A stretch of DNA of 64,000 nt from Cocos nucifera. Its lineage: Eukaryota; Streptophyta; Magnoliopsida; Arecales; Arecaceae. The translations under genes were made by a program, and so were the position numbers. The notes beneath the pieces were generated by a model. The model had not been told where the DNA came from and did not search any database. It saw only the letters and a list, made by a program, of their open reading frames with translations. The stretch is taken from the NCBI GenBank assembly GCA_006176705.1, contig QRFJ01000485.1, positions 248,001 through 312,000 of the forward strand, given 5' to 3'. Below are positions 10,060 through 21,692 of this stretch, one piece after another. Positions within the stretch are counted from its first letter, which is position 1, and every line of letters starts with the position of its first letter.

Positions 10060-11689
10060 CAATCTGATAGAGTATTGCATCAGTCAGATAGATACTATGA
10101 TTTCTTAGTTTGAGATGGTGATCCTATCGAACTTGATGAGAACGTTGAGGATCTGATCACCTACATGAATGCAATGCAGAGATCTAATTTTGAGAAATAG
10201 TTTGAGTCCATGAAATTTGATATGAAATCCATGAAGATCAATGATGTATGAACATTGGTTAACCCACCTGAAGAGATTAAATCCATTGGGTATAGGTGGA
10301 TCTTCAAGAGAAAAAGGAATGTAGATGAAAAGATGGAGATCTATAAAGCCCATCTGATTGCCAAGGAATATTATCAATATTATGGTATTGACTATGATAA
10401 GACGTTCTTCCCTATGGCAATGCTCAAATACATTCAGGTAATGCTTGCAATAGCTGTCCATCTGGACTATGAGATCTAGCAGATAGATGTGAACATAGCT
10501 TTTCTAAATGAAAAGTTGATCAAAGAGGTGTATATGATACAACCTGAGGAGTTCACATACACAAATGAGTCCAAAGTGTGCAAGTTTCAAAGATCCATTT
10601 ATGGATTGAAGCAAGCATCTCGGTATTGAAACATGCATTTTGATAAGATGATCAAAACATATGGCTTCATTAAGAATGGAGAAGAGCCCTGCATTTATAA
10701 GTGAGCAAATGGTCATGCAGTAGTATTTCTTCTCTTGTATGTGGATGACATTCTCTTAATCAAAAACGACATCCCCACACTGTAAGAAATAAAAATTTGG
10801 TTGTCATCTCAATTCTCCATGAAGGACTTAGGTGAAGCATCCTACATTCTAAAAATAAAGATCTGTAGGGATAGATCTAAAAGGATGCTTGGATTATCTC
10901 AATCCATGTACATAGAAACTATGCTAAAGAGGTTCAACATGGAGAATTCCAAGAAGAGCTATCTTTCGATAGGTCATGAAATTTCTCTCTCTAAGAAGGA
11001 TTGTTCGATAACTCCTGAAGAGAGTGCATATGAGTAGAGTCCCATATGCTTCAGTAGTAGGATCTATCATGTACGCCATAACATGTATGAGACCAAATGT
11101 GACATACTCATTAGGAGTAGTGAGTAGATACCAATCTGATCCAAGAGAGAATCACTGAAAAGTAGTGAAAGCCATCTTTAAGTATTTGAGAAATACTAAG
11201 GATCAGTGGCTAGTTTATGGTGAGTCAAATCTAAAACTTGAGGAATTTATAGACTTCAATTTTCAATCTGACCATGATAATAGTAGAAGCACGTCGAGAT
11301 ACATCTTTACTATAAATAACGAAGCCATTTGCTAGAAGAGTTTCAAGCAGCATAGTATGGTAGATTCTATTTGCAAGGTGGAGTATATCACAGCATTAGA
11401 TGCTGCGAAGGAAGCTATGTGGCTAAAAAAATTCATCACCAAGCTTGGAGTATTATCCTTCCTTGATGGTCCAGTCCTGCTCTACTATGATAGCACTGAT
11501 ACCAATGCTCAGGTGAAGGAACCGAAGGCACAGCAGCGAACAAAGCACATACTACGCCGCTACCACCTGCCCCAAAAGATCGTGGATCGAGATGATGTTG
11601 ACCATCAGAAGATCGATAAAAAAGAAAAATTGGCCTATCCCTTCACTAAAGCCCTGGTGGTAAAGAAGTTCAACAACCACAAGTTGTAG
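10060..11689 (+). pseudogene. pol: K1 copia RT-RNase H remnant
   Basis: Homology starts in the linker before RT. The start of RT reads EEIKSIGYRWIFKRK (about 10270-10314), then IDYDKTFFPMAMLKYIQ and DVNIAFLNEKL. The catalytic box YVDDILLIKND is near 10738-10770, followed by FSMKDLGEASYILKIKI (10810-10860). RNase H is represented by a part with S-EYITALDAAKEAMWLKKF (11357-11440) and the C-terminal REGION of the HILRRYHLPQKIV type, ending at a stop at 11687-11689. At least seven stops and several frameshifts lie between. The catalytic YVDD is preserved, but no continuous protein could be made. It resembles the Tork/TNT1 type of copia, like M3. Confidence 0.85.
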
Positions 11690-11720
11690 ATGGGTATTAG
11701 ATACTATACCGAGTGGCTAT

Positions 11721-11735
11721 AGGACAAGTGAGAGT
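11721..11735 (+). other. K1 polypurine tract
   Basis: AGGACAAGTGAGAGT directly precedes the LTR start TGTTG. The same kind of tract (GGACAAGTGGGAGAT) borders the M3 LTR. Confidence 0.75.
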
Positions 11736-12715
11736 TGTTGAAAATTATATCCCAAAGCTAATCATTTGCCTATTGATAGTTATACTATTTTATAATTATA
11801 ATTAATTTATTATTGAATAAAATAAATATTTTAGCTTTTTCATCATATAGTCAACATTTTCTAATGAACTTTTTTGTTGTGATGAAATTCTTAGAACTAT
11901 TTAGTTTTGATAGAGAGGATTTATTGATCAGTCTTCAAACCATTCACGATCACATAATACGTTGTTAATTAGAACGACAATGTTTATCAAGTATAAGTCA
12001 TTATATGCCATATAGATTGGGTGTTCTCTTAATCAAGGAGTATGGAGATACTGGTATAGCTTATAGATGAGATGTAAAGGTACATCATCATTGAACGTGA
12101 CCAACTCCAGAGTATTTTGCTATTGAGAATTGCTCTGATGGGATATAGGTATAAATGTCCCTTAGATCTGAGATCAACACGGTGGCTAGTAAGCAACTTA
12201 CTATGCTTTGATGCCGAACTAACTGAATTTCTAATTTAGTAATGAAAGATTTTTTGGCACAGTCAAATATTTGTGAAATCAGTGAGTGATCAAGATAGAA
12301 TTGACCACTCCAAGGGTTGGAGAAAATATATCACTATATTTCAATTTAACAAAATCTTGGCCAGGATAATCCATGAGATGGATTTGATATTTCAAAATAC
12401 AATATGGATGACAAAATTAGAGTTGATGGTTTAACTCTGAATCATTCTATGAGCATTTAGGTTGAGGGGATGAATTATATGGAAACTGTATCCATATGGG
12501 TTCTAAAAATATTGCTCTACACATTCGATCTATCCGATCATTAAGTACCATTGCTAGATGGTTACTTTAATTGGTATAGAAATTTATTTCTATGCTACCG
12601 ACTTAGATTCAAACCTATGAGATCTCATACACATAAGAGATCTCAATCTGATCAGATGGTTGATCAATAATTTAGAATTATTTTAAGATTAAACAAACAA
12701 TACGATAGATGTTTG
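11736..12715 (+). repeat. K1 3' LTR, first 980 bases
   Basis: It starts TGTTGAAAATT after the PPT and aligns with the reverse complement of 24700-25785 and with 25796-26160. It is interrupted after CAATACGATAGATGTTTG by an M LTR. No coding sequence. Confidence 0.75.
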
Positions 12716-14083
12716 TGAAGAAAAATCCTGATTTCCCAGACCAGGTTCGTTCAGATCTGATCGAATCAAGAGATATATTTCAAAAACTTTTCTCTTTGAT
12801 CTGAATCAGATCTAAGATATTTTAGATCTGATTTTTATTATTTTAATAATTAAAATAAAATATAGATAAATTAAATTAGATTTAATTTATCTTGATGTAG
12901 GGTAATCCTATTACCCGTTGATGATCCTGTAAGCAATGGAAGGTTCTGGATCTAGCCATGCAAGTGCCTGGCCTCTACCGATATCCACTCAAACTGGATC
13001 TAGAGATCCTCTTCTTCTTTATCATATCTCCAAAAATCAGATCTGAATCTGATTTGGAGGATCTTCAAAATAGTGTTCGAAGATCAGTGGTTGTCCTTTG
13101 TAGCAGCGCAGCCTTCTAGCTTTCTATTATCTTTCTCTCCCCTAGATTGCACCAACTGAGATCCCAAACTTCTTTGAGCATGGAGAGAAGAGGGAGAAGA
13201 TGAACTTGGCATGGAGGAGGAAGAGAGAGGCAGCCTTGGGGCATAGAGAATTATTCTTCTCTTTGAGTTGGGTGCAGGATCTTATTTATAGACTATACGT
13301 GATCCAACTCCTCTTCATCCCAACCAATCACAACCCTTTGTGAAATCAGATCTAAATCTGATTGGTGGGAATAGAGTCCCTTGGATTCATCCTTAGATGG
13401 TTCCTAAGATCAGTCAAAGTTGGTTTTTAGGAGTCTAATCAGAATCCAATAAGAAGATGGAGTCCCTGTCCAATAGGGACTCCTGGGCACCCCAAGCTTG
13501 GGTGCACGCCACCCTTGGTGTGCGCCCTCCTCCTTGCTAGTTTCTGGCAGGGGGACAAGTCCCACCAGCTCTCTAATAGGTGTGTGACACGTGGACAGAA
13601 GTCAAAGTATCAATGGTCAATATTTGACCAATCAAAGGATGAAAAATGGCAGGTGACCAAAAATGGCAGGTATTGTCTTATAAAATAAGACAACCCTTTT
13701 CTAATCTGGACAGACTCCAGTTAGACCAAGTGAAGGCCTCTGATCGAGCATAAACTTCTTTGGCTCGGTCAGGATAACTATTTATGATAGTAAAAGAAGA
13801 ACGTTAGATTCAATCGAGTGCTAGCACGATTTTTTTGAACCTAATTGAATCTTATTCAGATCAATTGAACTGAATCAGTTCAATTGATGATCACCAGATT
13901 CAAACCCTTGTTTGTGTGACCCAGTTAAGTTCAATTCTGTATGGTAATGAGATATGTCATGATCTCTATCATCGACATCATCAAAATTTTTTTGATGGAT
14001 CAGAACTCTTCTGATTCGAACAGCTAGAATGATCGATCATCTAAATCATTCTAATTGCTCCCAAAATCCACCAGTGATACCTA
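12716..14083 (-). repeat. M2: partial M-family LTR
   Basis: About 1.37 kb matching the R/U5 side of the M LTR (14084-15481), including a TATA-like box at 13290-13283 (minus). It is inserted in the K1 LTR. It stops at GATACCTA, exactly where the complete M3 LTR starts. In the full LTR the same point continues without a break, so M3 appears to have inserted into M2. ACCTA at 14079-14083 would be the left target duplication; its partner lies outside the readable sequence. Confidence 0.75.
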
Positions 14084-16358
14084 TGAAGAAAAATCCTGAT
14101 TTTCCAGACCAGGTTCGTTCAGATCTGATCAGATCAAGAGATATATTTCAAAAATTTTTCTCTTGATCCCAATCAGATTTTGATATATTTTAGATATAAT
14201 TATTATTATTATAAAAATTAAAATAAAATTAGATAAATTAAATCAAATTTAATTCACCGTGATATGGGTAATCTTATTACCCGTTGATGATCCTGTTTGC
14301 AGCGGAAGGTTCTGGATCTAGCCACGCAAGCGCCTGGCCTCTACCGGTATCCACTCAGGTTGGATCTGGAGATCCTCTTCTTCTCTATCACGTCTCCAAA
14401 AATTAGATCTGGATCTGGAGGATCTTCAAAACTCCTTTTGAAGATCAGCAGTCGTCCTTTGCAGCAGTGCAGCCTTCTAGCTTTCAGTCGCCTTTCTTTG
14501 ATCTGAATCGCACCAACCAAAAGTCCAAAACTCCTTTTGGACGTGGAGAGGAAGGGGAGAAGGTGGTTTGGCATGGAGGAAGAGGGGAGAGGCAGCCTTG
14601 GGGTGTGGGGAATTGTGATTCAATCATTATCTGAGTTGGGCGCAGGGTCTTATTTATAGACTGACTGTGATCCAACTTCTCTTCTTCCCAACCAATCACA
14701 ACTCTTTGTGAAATCAGATCTAAATCTGATTGGTGGGAATAGAGTCCCCTGGATTCCTCCTTAGAGGGCGCCTAAGACCAGTCAAAGTTGGTTCTTAGGA
14801 GAACTCTAATTGGAATCCAAAAAGGAGATGGAGTCCCTTGTCCAACAAGGACTCCTAGGCGCCTCCAACTTGGGCACACGCCAAGGGTGGCATGCGCCCT
14901 CTTCCTTGCCTAGGTTCTGGCAGGGGGACAGGCCCCCACCAGCTCTCCAATAGGTGCATGACATATGGTCAAAAGTCAAAGTGTCAATGGTCAACATTTG
15001 ACCAGTCAAAGGTAGACTTTTGACCAAAGTCAAAGAACAAGAAATGGCAGGTGACCAAAAATGGCAGGTAATGTCTTACAAAATAAGACAACCTTTTCTG
15101 ACTTGGACAACCTCCAGTCAGACCATATGAAGGCCTCTGATTGAGCACAAACTCCTTTGGCTCAGTCAGGACAACTTATTTATGATAGCAAAAGAAGAAC
15201 GTTAGGTTCAATCGAGTGCTAGCACGATTTTCTTGAACCTAATTGAATCTCATTCAGATCAATTGAACTGGATCAGTTCAATTGATGATCACCAGATTCA
15301 AACCCTTGTTTGTGTGACCCAGTTAGGTTCAGTTCTGTATGGTAATGGGATATGTCATGATCTCTATCATCGACATCATCGAAACTCCTTTCGATGGATC
15401 AGAACTCTTCTGATTCGAACAGCTAGAATGATCGATCATCTAAATCATTCTAATTGCTCCCAAAATCCACCAGTGACACCTAGCAGTATATGGTGGCAAC
15501 CCATCAGAGCTGAATGCGAACCTCTTGGTGCAGCTACCTGTGTGATTAAGTTCTTCTATCTTGAGCCCGATCAGATTAGGGTTAAGGTAAACTCGTCAAA
15601 CCCTAGTCTCTGTCATATGATGTAATCATTCGATTCAAGTCCGATGTGAAAATCTAAATAGAAACTCTTTCTATTATTTCACTCTGCCATGGCCATGGAC
15701 TTTCTGGACTTGATTCTCATGATCATCATAGGGCTGCTCCTCTACCACCGAGGTAGATAGATTCCATCTTGATGCCATCCAGTTCCTACAATGAACATGC
15801 TATAGCCAACATACACCTCAGGATTTCCATATGGCTAGGAGACCGAGTAATGGTGTAGTCAAACTATAACACCCTCAAGGTGAACTGCCGATGCACCTCA
15901 GGTCAAAGAACCAGACACACTACTGCAGCATCGAGTCAGTCATTGACGAGAAGGTAGACTCCCTAATGACTACTCGAGGTGGTCACGCTCAGTGCCCTCG
16001 TTCTCTAACGAGTACCTATACTCTCGCTCCGATGTCTCCACACCGTAGACTTCAAGACTCATCTACTAAAGAGAAGTGATTGTACACCAACCTTCGGATC
16101 AATCACCATCCTCATGATGATCCTATGGTCGGGAGCATTTTATGAGTTAATAATGATTATTCATGTCTTAAATTTTCAACTCTTGAAAATATGAATTATC
16201 ATTACCATTAACTCAAAGGATGTATCACAGACACTAAATACACATATGTGATAGAAAATAACCCATTTTATTGATATTAGTCAAAATTATAATTTTGCCC
16301 CTAGAAGTGTATTACAAGTGTCAGCCAATTCTGGCTTCTAGGGCACATATATCTAACA
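14084..16358 (-). repeat. M3 3' LTR, complete (2.3 kb)
   Basis: On the minus strand it starts TGTTAGATATATGTG next to the PPT and ends TCTTCA. A TATA-like box TATAAATA lies at 14658-14651. Sequence similarity with 7120-9402 runs the full length. The frames at 14297-14506, 14484-14699, 14806-15033 and 15233-15625 are accidental; the equivalents in the sister LTR are broken or absent. Confidence 0.9.
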
Positions 16359-16373
16359 ATCTCCCACTTGTCC
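16359..16373 (-). other. M3 polypurine tract
   Basis: Minus strand AGGACAAGTGGGAGAT directly abuts the LTR start TGTTAG, the typical copia arrangement. Confidence 0.85.
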
Positions 16374-16399
16374 TAAAGCCAATTGGCTACAAGTCTAAG

Positions 16400-17555
16400 T
16401 CCCATCTTCTCAAGGTGGGCTTCGATCTTCTACTGGCCCAACGGCTTTATAAGTGGGTCTGCCACATTGTCTGTGGAGTTGACTCTCTTGACCTCGACAT
16501 AACCCTTCTCGAGGTAATCGCGGATGAGGTGGTATCGCCGCTCAATATGCTTGGATTTTTGGTGAGACCTCGGCTCCTTAGCAAGGGCTATGGCACCATT
16601 ATTATCGCAGTATAGAGGAATGGCATCTGATGGCATTACTCCGATTTCTGCAGCAAACTTCTTATACCAGAATGCTTCCTTCGCAGCTTCTGATGCAGCG
16701 ATATATTCTGCTTCCATGGTGGAATCTGCTATCACCGTTTGCTTGGAACTCTTTCAGCTGACAGCACCACCATTGCACACAAATAGACTCCCAGATGTCG
16801 ACTTTCGATCATCTATATCGAACATGAAATCCGAGTCTGTGTATCCCTGGACTTGGAGTTCTCCGTTACCAAAGACCAATATCATATCCTTAGTTCTTCT
16901 CAAGTACTTAAGGATACATTTCACAGAAGTCCAGTGTTCTTCACCTGGATTTGACTGATATCTGCTTGTGACACTCACAGCATGGGCTATATCAGGTCGT
17001 GTACATAGCATGGCATACATGAGGCTCCCTATTGCAGAAGCATAAGGGATCTTGCTCATGCGTTCTATTTTCTCAGGTGTGCTGGGACATATTTTCTTGG
17101 AAAGATGAATACCATGTCTGAAGGGTATTAATCCCCTCTTAGAGTTTTTCATACTAAACCTCTTTAGTACTTTCTCTATGTACATCTTCTGTGAAAGTCC
17201 TAGCATCCTATTTGGTCTATCCCTATAGACCTTAATTCCTAGAATAAAGGATGCTTCGCCTAGGTCTTTCATGGAGAATTTCTTGGACAACCATAATTTG
17301 ACTATTGTCATCATGGGAACATCATTCCCAATAAGGAGGATGTCATCCACGTACAATACGAGAAAGACAATAGCGCTCCCACTGACCTTTTTGAAAACAC
17401 ATGGTTCCTCTTCATTTTTTATGAAATCAAACATTTTGATCACAACATTGAATGAGTGTTCCAGCTCTGAGATGCTTGCTTAAGTTCATATATGGACCTT
17501 TGCAGCTTGCAAACCTTGTGATCAGTATCACTAGATGTGAAACCTAGTGGCTGTT
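16400..17555 (-). pseudogene. pol: M3 copia RT-RNase H, interrupted
   Basis: From the C-terminal half of RT to the end of RNase H. HKVCKLQRSIYELKQA lies at about 17519-17472. A one-base frameshift follows near 17445, then IKMFDFIKNEEEPCVFKK. The catalytic box YVDDILLIGND is near 17360-17328 with both aspartates intact, followed by FSMKDLGEASFILGIKVY. RNase H shows GYTDSDF, DDRKSTSGS, EAEYIAASEAAKEAFW and LYCDNNGAIALAKEPRSHQ. A single TGA at about 16754, in GGAVS-stop-KSSKQ, sits where copia proteins have Trp. The frame ends near 16430. The RT fingers and everything upstream are lost at the ATH-2 insertion. The pattern is that of TNT1/Tork-type elements. Confidence 0.9.
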
Positions 17556-19197
17556 TGATAGGGACGCGATGTTGTCGTTGAGACACCATGTTTATCAGTT
17601 TAATCCGACTTCTTAAAATCATTGAAAATGCGTAGATAGCTGTGAGTCGGGTCGAATCCACAGGAAAGGTAGTGTTTTTAAATTTGAAATCTTTGATTTT
17701 TTTTAAAAGAAAAAAGAAAAAAAAAAAGAGTTTTGGGATCAAAAGTGAAGTCGGAAAATAAAAAGCAAAAATTAAAAGGTGCAGGAATTTAAACTTGGTG
17801 CTAAGATCTATTAGTTAGATCTTAGCATCTACTTGCAATAAAATAAGAAGTAATAATTAAAGTGCAAAAATTAAATTATAATAAAAATAAAAAGCAAGAA
17901 ATTAAAATGCAAAAATAAAATTTTTATTAATTAAAATTTTAGAATTTAAATACATAAAATTTAAAAAAAAAGATAATAAAATAAAATAGCCTGATCTCTG
18001 ATCTTGGATCGGCATTGGCAGAAAGATGGTGTAGAAGCTCGGCTCTTCTTCTCGGCACCCGTTGCTTCGAAGCAGCCTTTAACCCATAGCCTGGCTTCGC
18101 CCTGTACCAAAGCTTCACCTTGATCGGAGATGTTCAATTTTTGATGGCCTGGGGTCCTTTTTATAGAGCTAGGAGGGCTGGATATTTTTTCTAAAGGCAA
18201 TATGGGACTAATAGCCTTTGTAATCGTAAAAATACAAAGAAATTTGGATAAAATTTGAATCAAAATAGCTCTGATATGACTCTGGATAAATCTGATAAAA
18301 TCCAGCCATTCAACAGGAATCCAACGGTCCAAAAATCATCAAAATCGGATGCAGATAAGCTCAGATCGGGTCGGATTAAATTCTGGCCGTTGGATCGCGC
18401 TTGATCGAGGAAATCTGGCCGCAAATCATGCTTCGGGAGTCTTGATCACTGCCGGCAGCATTCTGGACCGTCGGATCATCGCCTGGATCGAGCGCTGCCG
18501 TCCGATGGTGATCCGCGTGATGTTTGTATCTGAATAAAATTCGGAAGCAACCACAGCCGTCCGATCCTGACCGCAAACAACCACATCCGTCCGATCGCGC
18601 AATAACTGTTCCCATGGACCGCGTGGACCGGCCGCACCGCACACCGCAACCAATCAGCGCCGCTGTTGTCGGACGAAAAGACTAAATTACCCTTGTGAGC
18701 CGCGATAAATTTCTGTAGACCCTTAAGGGGTCTAGGTCCACCACGTGGCAATCTCTGATTCGCCGGAATTTGCTGAGCTGGCGGTCCACGCCTAGATCGT
18801 GGACCGGCTGATGGCTTCAACGGCTGAGTCGGCTTGATGGCTTGGCTTGGCTTGGTGGCTCGGCTTACGGAGCCGGCTGAGCCATTTTCTTTTTTTATTT
18901 AATTTTTATTTATTTTATATCTTTCAAAATTCATATCTTTTCCATTTTAGCTCCGTTTTACTTGAAATTTATTTCGTTGTGATCAAAAAAATGAGCTCTT
19001 TCTATTGATAATAAAATTTTATTTTTTAATTTTTATTATTTTTTATTATTTTTTAATTAATTTTTTAATTAATAAAAATATGAATTTTTCAAAAATTATA
19101 TATAAATTGATTATTAATTCTTAAAAATTAATATAAATTAATTAATAAATTAATACTTTTATTGATGAATCACTGAATTTTACTTATACTTAAGTCA
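17556..19197 (-). repeat. ATH-2 3' LTR (about 1.64 kb)
   Basis: The plus-strand left edge is TGATAGGGACGCG, matching 59450. The right edge (about 19197) is diverged from the TATCA end of other copies but abuts the PPT. It contains a GC-rich U3 block (18360-18850) with repeated CCGTCCGATC motifs, a TATA box at 18165-18158 and an AT-rich start. Overlapping frames at 18349-18820 come from the GC-rich block and are not genes. Confidence 0.85.
18387..18596 (-). promoter_or_regulatory. CCGTCCGATC motif cluster in ATH U3
   Basis: Plus-strand copies: CCGTTGGATCGCGC (18387), CCGTCGGATC (18468), CCGTCCGATGG (18498), CCGTCCGATC (18557) and CCGTCCGATCGCGC (18587). The last two are exactly 30 bases apart. 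On the LTR's own strand the motif reads GATCGGACGG. Counterparts occur in ATH-3 (58720-58920) and, decayed, in ATH-4 (60351-60485). The position upstream of the TATA box suggests a promoter element; this is inference. Confidence 0.45.
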
Positions 19198-19572
19198 ACC
19201 CTCCAACTTTAAGCTTTTTCGTCCTCGAAGAAAGAAAGAAATTTAGTTTTAATACCTTTTAACTTTAGAGTTTCGAATTTTACCTAAGCAATTTTCAAAA
19301 TGGCCATTGATATTCAGTAGAGCTTAAATGAGATATATCATTGGGGTATTAATACTTATCAATAGAAAAATTAAGTAAAGAACATTAAATTTTTCAGAAT
19401 TTTTTCTAAATTATTCCACTTTTATCTATGATTTGTCTAAACTTTCATATAGGCTGGTGTATTGCTACATTCCATCCTTCATTTATTAATTTTTATTTCA
19501 CATTGCCCACTTTCTTTTGACGCGAATATCATTGCTACTTAGGCAACGGGACCCGGTTACTTGGTGGAAAAC

Positions 19573-19617
<45 letters not shown>

Positions 19618-20018
19618 GTTGTACCACTATTGAGTGTCTTAACTCCTAAAGCTTTCTATTTGATCCATGTAGCGAGTCTTTGGGCCAATGACTCCCAAAC
19701 CTTGGCTTTAGGGCACTAGGTATAGAATACCTCGGGCTTACTAGCTCGAATCAAATAGGTGACGATGTTAATGACTAGCTTTACAACGAGCTTATTTGCC
19801 CTTACCAGCCTTTTGACGCGAAACTCAATGCTTGCTTAGGCAAAGAGGCCGGTTACTCAGTGAGATAGTACTTGGAAACTATTTTATTTAAAATATAATT
19901 TTTATATGAAGAAATGTATAGTTACCCTACACAAGCCTATAAAAAGTAGACTTTTCTTTGATGCTAGTAGAAATATTAGAAAATGCTCCAAAGAAAAAAT
20001 TTATGATTTCTCTCTCTT
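19198..20018 (-). other. ATH-2 3' internal region
   Basis: On the minus strand the tract AAAGTTGGAGGGT borders the LTR and serves as PPT. No coding sequence. The block with GGCAACGGGACCCGGTTACT and its shorter copy near 19840 match ATH-1 and ATH-4. A homopolymer of about 38 T lies at 19577-19614; it is only 12-13 bases in the sister copies. Confidence 0.7.
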
Positions 20019-20043
20019 NNNNNNNNNNNNNNNNNNNNNNNNN
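20019..20043. other. Assembly gap (25 N)
   Basis: Twenty-five Ns. The left side is ATH-2 internal region; the right side is a different element (TAT-2). The true gap length is unknown. Confidence 1.
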
Positions 20044-20399
20044 CGGGGCTAGTCGAAGTTGTTGCACTTTGCATCAGACTCTGGGACAGCATTGCCTGAA
20101 TCGGAACCACGATCGGGATCAACTGAATCAGTGTGAAGCCTTCTTCCCGATATTTTTTTTCAGCGGAGCTACCCTTCCTTTTGAATACTTAATCCTCTTA
20201 CAGGTGATTTTGCTTCTACAAGATCCATTTCTGTAGAAGAAAAAACCAAAGTCAAAAAAAAAAAGAAGACCACACACAATTGGCAGGCCACAAAGAACTA
20301 CTTGTCGGATTGAGAGGACTAAGACCAAAATTGAATAAGGTCTAATCATCTAGCAGCCTGGAGATTGGAGAAGCTCAGTAGCTTTTTAGCTTATCGGTC

Positions 20400-21200
20400 G
20401 AGTCCCGATCCTCTTTCTTAAGTTCGAGAGCTCGGTGAATTGAATCCTTTATGGTTATGTCACCCCAAGAAGGAAGTCCTAGCTCTAGAGAAGGACACAA
20501 GATAAAAAAGAATTCCTCCTTTCAGTTATGAATGGAAGAGGGGCATCCTTGAGTAACCCCTTTTTGTCGAACGGGAGAGATACATACCACCAATCTTTGG
20601 CGATCAGGTGATGTTTAAAGGTGAAGAAGTTATGGAATAAGAAGATGGAAGGTCGGACATCGGCCTTAATGCACAAGAAGAGAAATCCTATGATGAACCT
20701 AAAGGAGTTTGATGCTATGGCAGCAAAGAAAATATTTAAGAACCTAAACAAGTTGATTACAAAGGAAGGTATTGGTAGCTGAAGTCCTATCCGGAGGGTT
20801 TCAATATACAAACTAGTCTAGCCAGGAGGAGGAATGTAGGCTCGATCGCTAGGACTAGGGAGTTCAAGTTCGCAATCGAAAAAGATTTTGAACTAAATCA
20901 TAATCAATAAAAGGTCTTTAGGCTAAAGTTTGCATGGGATGGTATCAGGAACGAAGGATGGCCGAGGTGCTTCTACAGATTTGGGGTCCTTATAGGAAGG
21001 ATCCATTAAAGCCAAATGAGCCAAACTTCTAGAATTAGTTGATCAGGATTCTTCAGAGGACATGAGGATCAAACCAAAGTAGAGAAAACCCTCGAAAAAT
21101 CAAAGAAAATAAAATTTGAGACTCACTCAAAGAAATCGAATGGATAGAGATGCTAAAAGACACGGATGATCAAAAGGAAGGGTTCAAGGACTGACCTAAA
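20400..21200 (-). pseudogene. TAT-2 antisense ORF (gypsy-type transposon domain)
   Basis: On the minus strand, after a broken N-terminal part (PSPSDRAYIPPPG near 20850), an open stretch at 20811-20485 reads MYIETLRIGLQLPIPSF, FRFLNIFFAAIASNSFRF, IGFLFLCIKADVRPS and AKDWWYVSLPFDKKGLLKDAP. This resembles the 'putative gypsy type transposon' domain found in plant Tat-group antisense ORFs, with its conserved WWY..S segment. The molecular function of that family is unknown. The frame is broken by stops on both sides. It is more complete in its centre than the TAT-1 copy, which lacks this part. Confidence 0.65.
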
Positions 21201-21692
21201 TCGATGGAAAAGAATAGAGAGATGGCAAGCTTGATGAAAAATGAAGGAGAGAACCCTTAGGAATCAAAGGAGATGATGAAAGACACTGATGCTATGGAGC
21301 AGAAGGGAGAGGGAGACCAGAGAAAGAGAGAGGAGATCTGGGCGAAATAAAATCTCAAGGAAGGAAGATGAGTTTAAATAGCTGAAAGAGTCTGAAGCGG
21401 TCATAATTGCAGATCTTCACTGACCAACTTCAAGCCGACACATGTCTCCCTCATCATGGTAGCAGAGCAGCAATGGCCAAAATCTTTATTGCACCACGCC
21501 TTGGACAGCACTTCAGTGGGAGTTTCGAAAATTCATCTTTCCAAATCAAATCGTATTAATGAAGCTTTGATATCAGCGAAGATAGTGCTAAGACTTTCTC
21601 TACAAAGGATGCGAAAGGTGGAAAAAGGACTTCAACACTCCCATTCCTTTACTTTCTTCTTTCAAAATTCGAACTCGGGAGTGGGGGGCTTG
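21201..21692 (+). other. TAT-2 region before the 3' LTR, with PPT
   Basis: Noncoding on the element strand. It would hold the promoter of the antisense ORF: TTTAAATAGC reads as a TATA-like signal near 21372-21381 on the minus strand. The PPT CGGGAGTGGGGGGCT (21677-21691) ends next to the LTR. Confidence 0.6.

Larger units (their letters stand above)
10003..12715 (+). mobile_element. K1: Ty1/copia element, 3' part
   Basis: Plus-strand pol (RT and RNase H), PPT and the first 980 bases of the 3' LTR. The left side is cut at 10003 by an M LTR. The right side is cut at 12716 by another M LTR, after which the remaining LTR sequence is not seen in the neighbourhood. The K LTR family recurs at 23145-25785, 25796-27930 and, in pieces, at 28750-58167. 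Numerous stops mark it as old. Confidence 0.75.
14084..17555 (-). mobile_element. M3: Tork-like Ty1/copia element, 3' half
   Basis: On the minus strand: the end of RT and RNase H (17555 to about 16400), PPT (16373 to 16359) and complete 3' LTR (16358 to 14084). The 5' portion is cut off by insertion of ATH-2 at 17556. It has fewer stops than K1, so it is younger. Confidence 0.85.
17556..20018 (-). mobile_element. ATH-2: Athila-like element, 3' end
   Basis: On the minus strand: internal sequence (20018 to 19198), PPT, then the 3' LTR (19197 to 17556), which ends in M3 pol. The host codons CAGCCACTAGGT continue directly from the LTR end, so 17556 is a true insertion edge. The rest of the element lies beyond the 25-N gap and is not recognisable on its far side. 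Confidence 0.85.

Noticed and set aside
18349..18820. Several GC-rich overlapping frames
   Set aside because: They lie inside the ATH-2 LTR U3 island; equivalents in ATH-3 and ATH-4 are in other frames or broken.
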